Assembly (NCBI GenBank): GCA_913054485.1
Contig: CAJXHQ010000146.1
Location: forward strand, 1 to 7,475
Direction of reading: 5' to 3'
Source of the DNA: an uncultured Paracoccaceae bacterium
Lineage (GTDB): Bacteria > Pseudomonadota > Alphaproteobacteria > Rhodobacterales > Rhodobacteraceae
Length of the DNA stretch: 7,475 bases
Positions 4,741 through 7,475 of this stretch are shown here, in pieces. Each line of letters starts with the position of its first letter. Within the stretch, counting starts at the first letter, position 1. The position numbers were made by a program, and so were the translations under genes. The notes under the pieces are model-generated. The model did not search any database. It was not told the origin of the DNA and worked only from the letters and a program-made list of their open reading frames with translations.

Positions 4741-6522
4741 ATGCCCAGCTACACCGCCCCCACCAAGGACATGCAATTCCTGCTGCACGATGTGCTCAAC
4801 GTGACCGGATCGGACATTCCCGGCTACGAAGAACTGGAAGCCGATTTCACCAATGCCATTTTGGAAGAGGCCGGCAAGATCAGCTCCGAAGTGCTGACGC
4901 CGCTGAACGTGGTCGGTGACAAGGAAGGCTGCACGCTGGAGAACGGCGTGGTGCGCACCCCCACCGGCTTCAAAGCGGCCTTTGAGCAGCTGAAAGAAGG
5001 CGGCTGGCCCGGCATCGACATGCCCGAGCAATACGGCGGCCAGAACATGCCCGCAGTGATCGGCACTGCGGTGGGGGAAATGTTCTCCTCTGCCAACCAG
5101 GCCTTTGCCATGTACCACGGTCTGACCCATGGCGCGGCTTCGGCCATCCTGGCGCACGGCACGGACGCGCAGAAAGACACCTACCTGCCCAAGATGATCG
5201 CCTGCGACTGGACCGGCACCATGAACCTGACCGAGCCGCACTGCGGCACCGATCTGGGCCTGATGCGCACCAAGGCGGAACCGCAGGATGACGGCTCCTA
5301 CAAAATCTCCGGCCAGAAGATCTTCATCTCGGCCGGTGAACACGACATGTCCGACAACATCATCCACCTCGTGCTGGCCAAGATCGACGGCGCGCCGGAG
5401 GGCATCAAGGGTGTCTCGCTGTTCATTGTGCCGAAGTTCATGGTCAATGAGGACGGCTCCCTGGGCGACCGCAACGGCGCCGCCGTGGGCAACATCGAAG
5501 AAAAGATGGGCATCCACGGCAACTCCACCTGCGTGATGAATTACGACAGCGCCACCGGCTTCCTCCTGGGCGAGGAAAACAAGGGCATGCGCGCCATGTT
5601 CACCATGATGAACGAAGCGCGGCTGGGTGTCGGCATGCAGGGCCTCTCCCAGGCCGAGGCCGCCTATCAGAACGCGGTTGCCTACGCCAAGGACCGGCTG
5701 CAGGGCCGCGACGTGACCGGGGTGAAAAACCCGGAGGGCCCCGCCGATCCGCTGATCGTGCACCCGGATATCCGCCGCAGCCTGATGGACCAGAAAAGCT
5801 TTGCCGAAGGCGGCCGCGCCTTCCTCCTGTGGGGGGCTTCGCTGATCGACCAGGCACACCGCAGCAAGGACGCGGATGCGGACGGGCTGGTGTCGCTGCT
5901 GACCCCGGTGATCAAGGGCTTCCTGACCGACGAGGGCTACGACATGACCGTGCAGGCCCAGCAGGTCTATGGCGGCCACGGCTATATCGAAGAATGGGGC
6001 ATGTCGCAGTTCACCCGCGATGCGCGCATCGCGATGATCTACGAGGGCGCCAACGGCGTGCAGGCCCTGGACCTGGTCGGCCGCAAGCTGGGCGCTGACG
6101 GCGGCAAGCATGTGATGGCCTTCTTCGAACTGGTGAAGAACTTTTGCAAGGAAAATGCTGGCATCTCCGAATCTTATGCCAAGGAATTCATCGAGCCACT
6201 GAAAACCGCCTCCAAGGATCTGCAGGCGGCGGGCATGTATTTCATGCAGGCAGGCGTGAAAAACCCCAACCACGCGCTGGCGGGGTCTTATGACTTCATG
6301 CATCTCTTCGGGCATGTCTGCCTCGGCCTGATGTGGGCCCGCATGGGCAAGGCGGCGCATGCGGCGCTGGAAGCCGGCGCGTCCGACGCAGCGTTCTACG
6401 AGACAAAGCTCACCACCGGGCGCTACTACATGGCGCGCCGCCTGCCCGCCACGGGCATGCACCTGGCGCGCATCCAGTCGGGTGCGGACACGGTGATGGC
6501 GCTGGACGCCGAAAGCTTCTGA
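4741..6522 (+). CDS. acyl-CoA dehydrogenase, large DmdC/FadE5-like type with C-terminal extension
   Basis: The 593-residue FAD enzyme should oxidise an acyl-CoA to the trans-2-enoyl-CoA in the cytoplasm, the first step of beta-oxidation. The N-terminal helical domain (about 35-155) is followed by the middle beta-domain, beginning with [13 protein letters not shown] (161-173), which contacts flavin and substrate, and [19 protein letters not shown] (245-263). The C-terminal helical domain contains [12 protein letters not shown] (409-420) and [18 protein letters not shown] (433-450); Glu435 in this YEG motif is in the position of the catalytic base. Residues about 465-590 form the extra C-terminal domain of the ~590-residue class, which includes methylmercaptopropionyl-CoA dehydrogenase DmdC and mycobacterial FadE5. 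GGAG lies six bases before the start. The thiolase two genes on favours general fatty-acid oxidation over DMSP breakdown, but paralogues of DmdC are hard to separate by eye, so I give no symbol. Confidence 0.93.
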   Translation: MPSYTAPTKDMQFLLHDVLNVTGSDIPGYEELEADFTNAILEEAGKISSEVLTPLNVVGDKEGCTLENGVVRTPTGFKAAFEQLKEGGWPGIDMPEQYGGQNMPAVIGTAVGEMFSSANQAFAMYHGLTHGAASAILAHGTDAQKDTYLPKMIACDWTGTMNLTEPHCGTDLGLMRTKAEPQDDGSYKISGQKIFISAGEHDMSDNIIHLVLAKIDGAPEGIKGVSLFIVPKFMVNEDGSLGDRNGAAVGNIEEKMGIHGNSTCVMNYDSATGFLLGEENKGMRAMFTMMNEARLGVGMQGLSQAEAAYQNAVAYAKDRLQGRDVTGVKNPEGPADPLIVHPDIRRSLMDQKSFAEGGRAFLLWGASLIDQAHRSKDADADGLVSLLTPVIKGFLTDEGYDMTVQAQQVYGGHGYIEEWGMSQFTRDARIAMIYEGANGVQALDLVGRKLGADGGKHVMAFFELVKNFCKENAGISESYAKEFIEPLKTASKDLQAAGMYFMQAGVKNPNHALAGSYDFMHLFGHVCLGLMWARMGKAAHAALEAGASDAAFYETKLTTGRYYMARRLPATGMHLARIQSGADTVMALDAESF

Positions 6523-6530
6523 TCAGCCGG

Positions 6531-6559
6531 TGCTCGGCGGCAACACCTGCCGCCGGGCA
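6531..6559 (+). other. 12-bp hairpin directly after the acyl-CoA dehydrogenase stop codon
   Basis: TGCTCGGCGGCA (6531-6542) pairs with TGCCGCCGGGCA (6548-6559) around the loop ACACC, giving twelve pairs of which one is a G-T wobble. It starts eight bases after the dehydrogenase stop codon. No T-run follows (the next bases are ACCGCATG), so it does not meet the definition of an intrinsic terminator. Likely roles are protection of the upstream mRNA 3' end, attenuation, or processing between the dehydrogenase and GST segments of the transcript. Confidence 0.6.
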
Positions 6560-6747
6560 ACCGCATGGGAGAATTCGGAAAAGATGAAACGCCCCCGCCA
6601 CAGGGCCCAGGCCATCAGGACGGGAGCGCTGCCTTCACCTTCCGCGGCCATCGGCTCTCCAGCCTGTACCGCCTCTCAAGGCTCTGCAATCATGGTTACC
6701 AGGGCGTAAAGGGCCCCATCATCTTTCCACGAATACTCCACGGGGGT

Positions 6748-6768
6748 GCGGGGGTGTGAAACCCCCGC
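6748..6768 (+). other. 8-bp GC-rich hairpin before the GST gene
   Basis: GCGGGGGT (6748-6755) pairs perfectly with ACCCCCGC (6761-6768) around the loop GTGAA, 27 bases before the GST start codon and leaving its AGGA site (6784-6787) free. A second G-run, CGGGGGTG, sits immediately upstream at 6741-6748. No T-run follows. Similar G5/C5 palindromes occur between genes in many alphaproteobacteria, so it may be a dispersed palindromic element or a leader structure. The rest of the 273-base gap 6523-6795 shows no convincing gene or promoter. Confidence 0.5.
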
Positions 6769-6795
6769 TCCGGCCTCAGCAACAGGAACAGACCC

Positions 6796-7428
6796 ATGAC
6801 GATTAAACTCCATTGTTTCGGTGAAAGCGGCAATTCCTACAAGGCGGCGCTGGCGCTTGAACTGTCCGGCCTCGACTGGGAACCGGTCTTTGTCGACTTC
6901 TTCGGCGGGGCCGCCCGCAGCGCAGAGTTCCGCGATGTCAACGTGATGGGCGAAGCCCCGGTGCTGGAGGACGGCGATACCCGCCTCACCCAATCCGGCG
7001 CGATCCAGCAGTATATCACCGACAAGACCGGAGAATTCGGCGGTGATCCGCAAGACAAATACGAGGTGCTGCGCTGGGTACTGTGGGACAATCACAAACT
7101 CTCCAGCCAGGCCGGCATGACCCGTTTCCTGATGAACTTCCTGCCCGCGGACAAACGCCCGGAACAGGTTATTCCCTTCATGCAGGGCCGCCTGAAAGCA
7201 GCCTATGCAACCCTGAACACCCATCTTGAGGGCCGCACTTGGATCGTTGGCGATGGCATGACCAACGCCGACATCTCCTGCTGCGGCTACCTCTACTACC
7301 CCGAACCCTTCGGCTTTGACCGCGCCGAATACCCCCATATCGACGCCTGGCTTACCCGCATTTCGCAGACGCCTGGCTGGAAACACCCCTATGACCTGAT
7401 GCCCGGCAACCCGTCGGACCGCGCCTGA
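6796..7428 (+). CDS. glutathione S-transferase family protein
   Basis: The 210-residue protein has the cytosolic GST layout: an N-terminal thioredoxin-like domain (about 1-80) and an all-helical C-terminal domain (about 88-200). In the first, KLHCFGESGNSYKAALALEL (4-23) carries candidate catalytic serines Ser11 and Ser14, and GEAPVLEDGDTRLTQSGAIQ (52-71) carries the cis-proline Pro55 and the Gln66-Ser67 pair that binds the glutathione gamma-glutamyl group. In the second, TNADIS (156-161) is the conserved N-capping box with Asp159. AGGA lies eight bases before the ATG. It lies between acyl-CoA dehydrogenase and thiolase genes and only 11 bases before the latter, so it is co-transcribed at least with the thiolase. 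Possible roles are conjugation or isomerisation of an electrophilic enoyl intermediate, or redox protection; neither is shown by sequence. Confidence 0.92.
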   Translation: MTIKLHCFGESGNSYKAALALELSGLDWEPVFVDFFGGAARSAEFRDVNVMGEAPVLEDGDTRLTQSGAIQQYITDKTGEFGGDPQDKYEVLRWVLWDNHKLSSQAGMTRFLMNFLPADKRPEQVIPFMQGRLKAAYATLNTHLEGRTWIVGDGMTNADISCCGYLYYPEPFGFDRAEYPHIDAWLTRISQTPGWKHPYDLMPGNPSDRA

Positions 7429-7439
7429 GGAGACAACTC

Positions 7440-7475
7440 ATGACCGAAGCCTATATCTATGACGCGCTGCGCACG
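7440..7475 (+). CDS. thiolase (acetyl-CoA C-acyltransferase) N terminus, cut by the right edge
   Basis: Twelve codons are present, MTEAYIYDALRT, matching the opening strand of FadA-type thiolases (AYIYDALRTP-like), which cleave 3-ketoacyl-CoA with CoA to acetyl-CoA and a shortened acyl-CoA. AGGAG (7428-7432) overlaps the GST stop codon and lies seven bases before the ATG, so translation is probably linked to that of the GST. The catalytic cysteine and histidine lie outside the window. The call rests on a short but characteristic motif and on the dehydrogenase context; a FadB-type partner would be expected downstream. Confidence 0.75.
   Translation, partial: MTEAYIYDALRT

Noticed and set aside
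4162..6462. A 766-codon open frame on the minus strand antisense to the acyl-CoA dehydrogenase
   Set aside because: Its translation is His/Gly/Ala-rich with no recognisable domain, and it exists because high-GC codon bias on the plus strand removes antisense stops. The plus-strand dehydrogenase is unmistakable.
6584..6709. A 41-codon open frame starting MKRPRHRAQ in the dehydrogenase-GST gap
   Set aside because: No good ribosome binding site and an Ala/Ser/Pro-rich product of the kind produced by random GC-rich sequence; coding status cannot be supported.
6565..6759. A 64-codon open frame in the same gap starting MGEFGKDE
   Set aside because: No ribosome binding site, no recognisable domain, and it runs through the second hairpin.

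Overview
The window looks like a chromosomal stretch from a marine alphaproteobacterium of the Roseobacter group (Rhodobacteraceae; Leisingera, Phaeobacter or Ruegeria would fit). The grounds are high GC with a strong third-position GC bias, short intergenic gaps, and the gene set MerR regulator, 593-residue acyl-CoA dehydrogenase, glutathione S-transferase, thiolase. This placement is by recognition of protein style and gene order, not by a search. There are nine complete protein genes, two partial genes at the ends, and no RNA gene, insertion sequence, CRISPR array or prophage signature.

Left part (1-958): a PaaI-type hotdog thioesterase on the minus strand overlaps, by ATGA, the start of another minus-strand gene cut by the window edge. 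Divergent from it is a small MerR-family regulator. The 136-base gap between them holds candidate back-to-back promoters.

Middle part (978-4078): an SRPBCC (START/Bet v 1-like) protein is divergent from a YafY-type HTH-WYL regulator. The shared gap contains a 10-bp-arm inverted repeat whose right arm lies in a perfect 11-bp tandem duplication running into the regulator's ribosome binding site. The regulator's 3' end overlaps, by 22 bases, a convergent SAM-dependent methyltransferase gene. A ten-helix EamA/DMT transporter gene follows.

Right part (4079-7475): this is a fatty-acid/acyl-CoA beta-oxidation cluster. A second MerR regulator, LiuR-like and clearly paralogous to the first, is preceded by a leader rich in repeated operator-like boxes. 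It is followed by a large DmdC/FadE-type acyl-CoA dehydrogenase, a glutathione S-transferase-like protein, and the first 12 codons of a thiolase (FadA-like). Inferred logic: the MerR protein senses an acyl-CoA or related compound and controls its own gene and the dehydrogenase; the dehydrogenase makes the enoyl-CoA, and the thiolase (probably followed outside the window by the FadB-type hydratase/dehydrogenase) completes the spiral. The GST-like protein is the odd member. Two strong hairpins sit in the 273-base gap between dehydrogenase and GST.

Nothing here is convincingly a wholly new system. The best leads are the two linked MerR paralogues with shared half-sites, the structured WYL operator, and the hairpin-containing gap with its GST inside a beta-oxidation operon.
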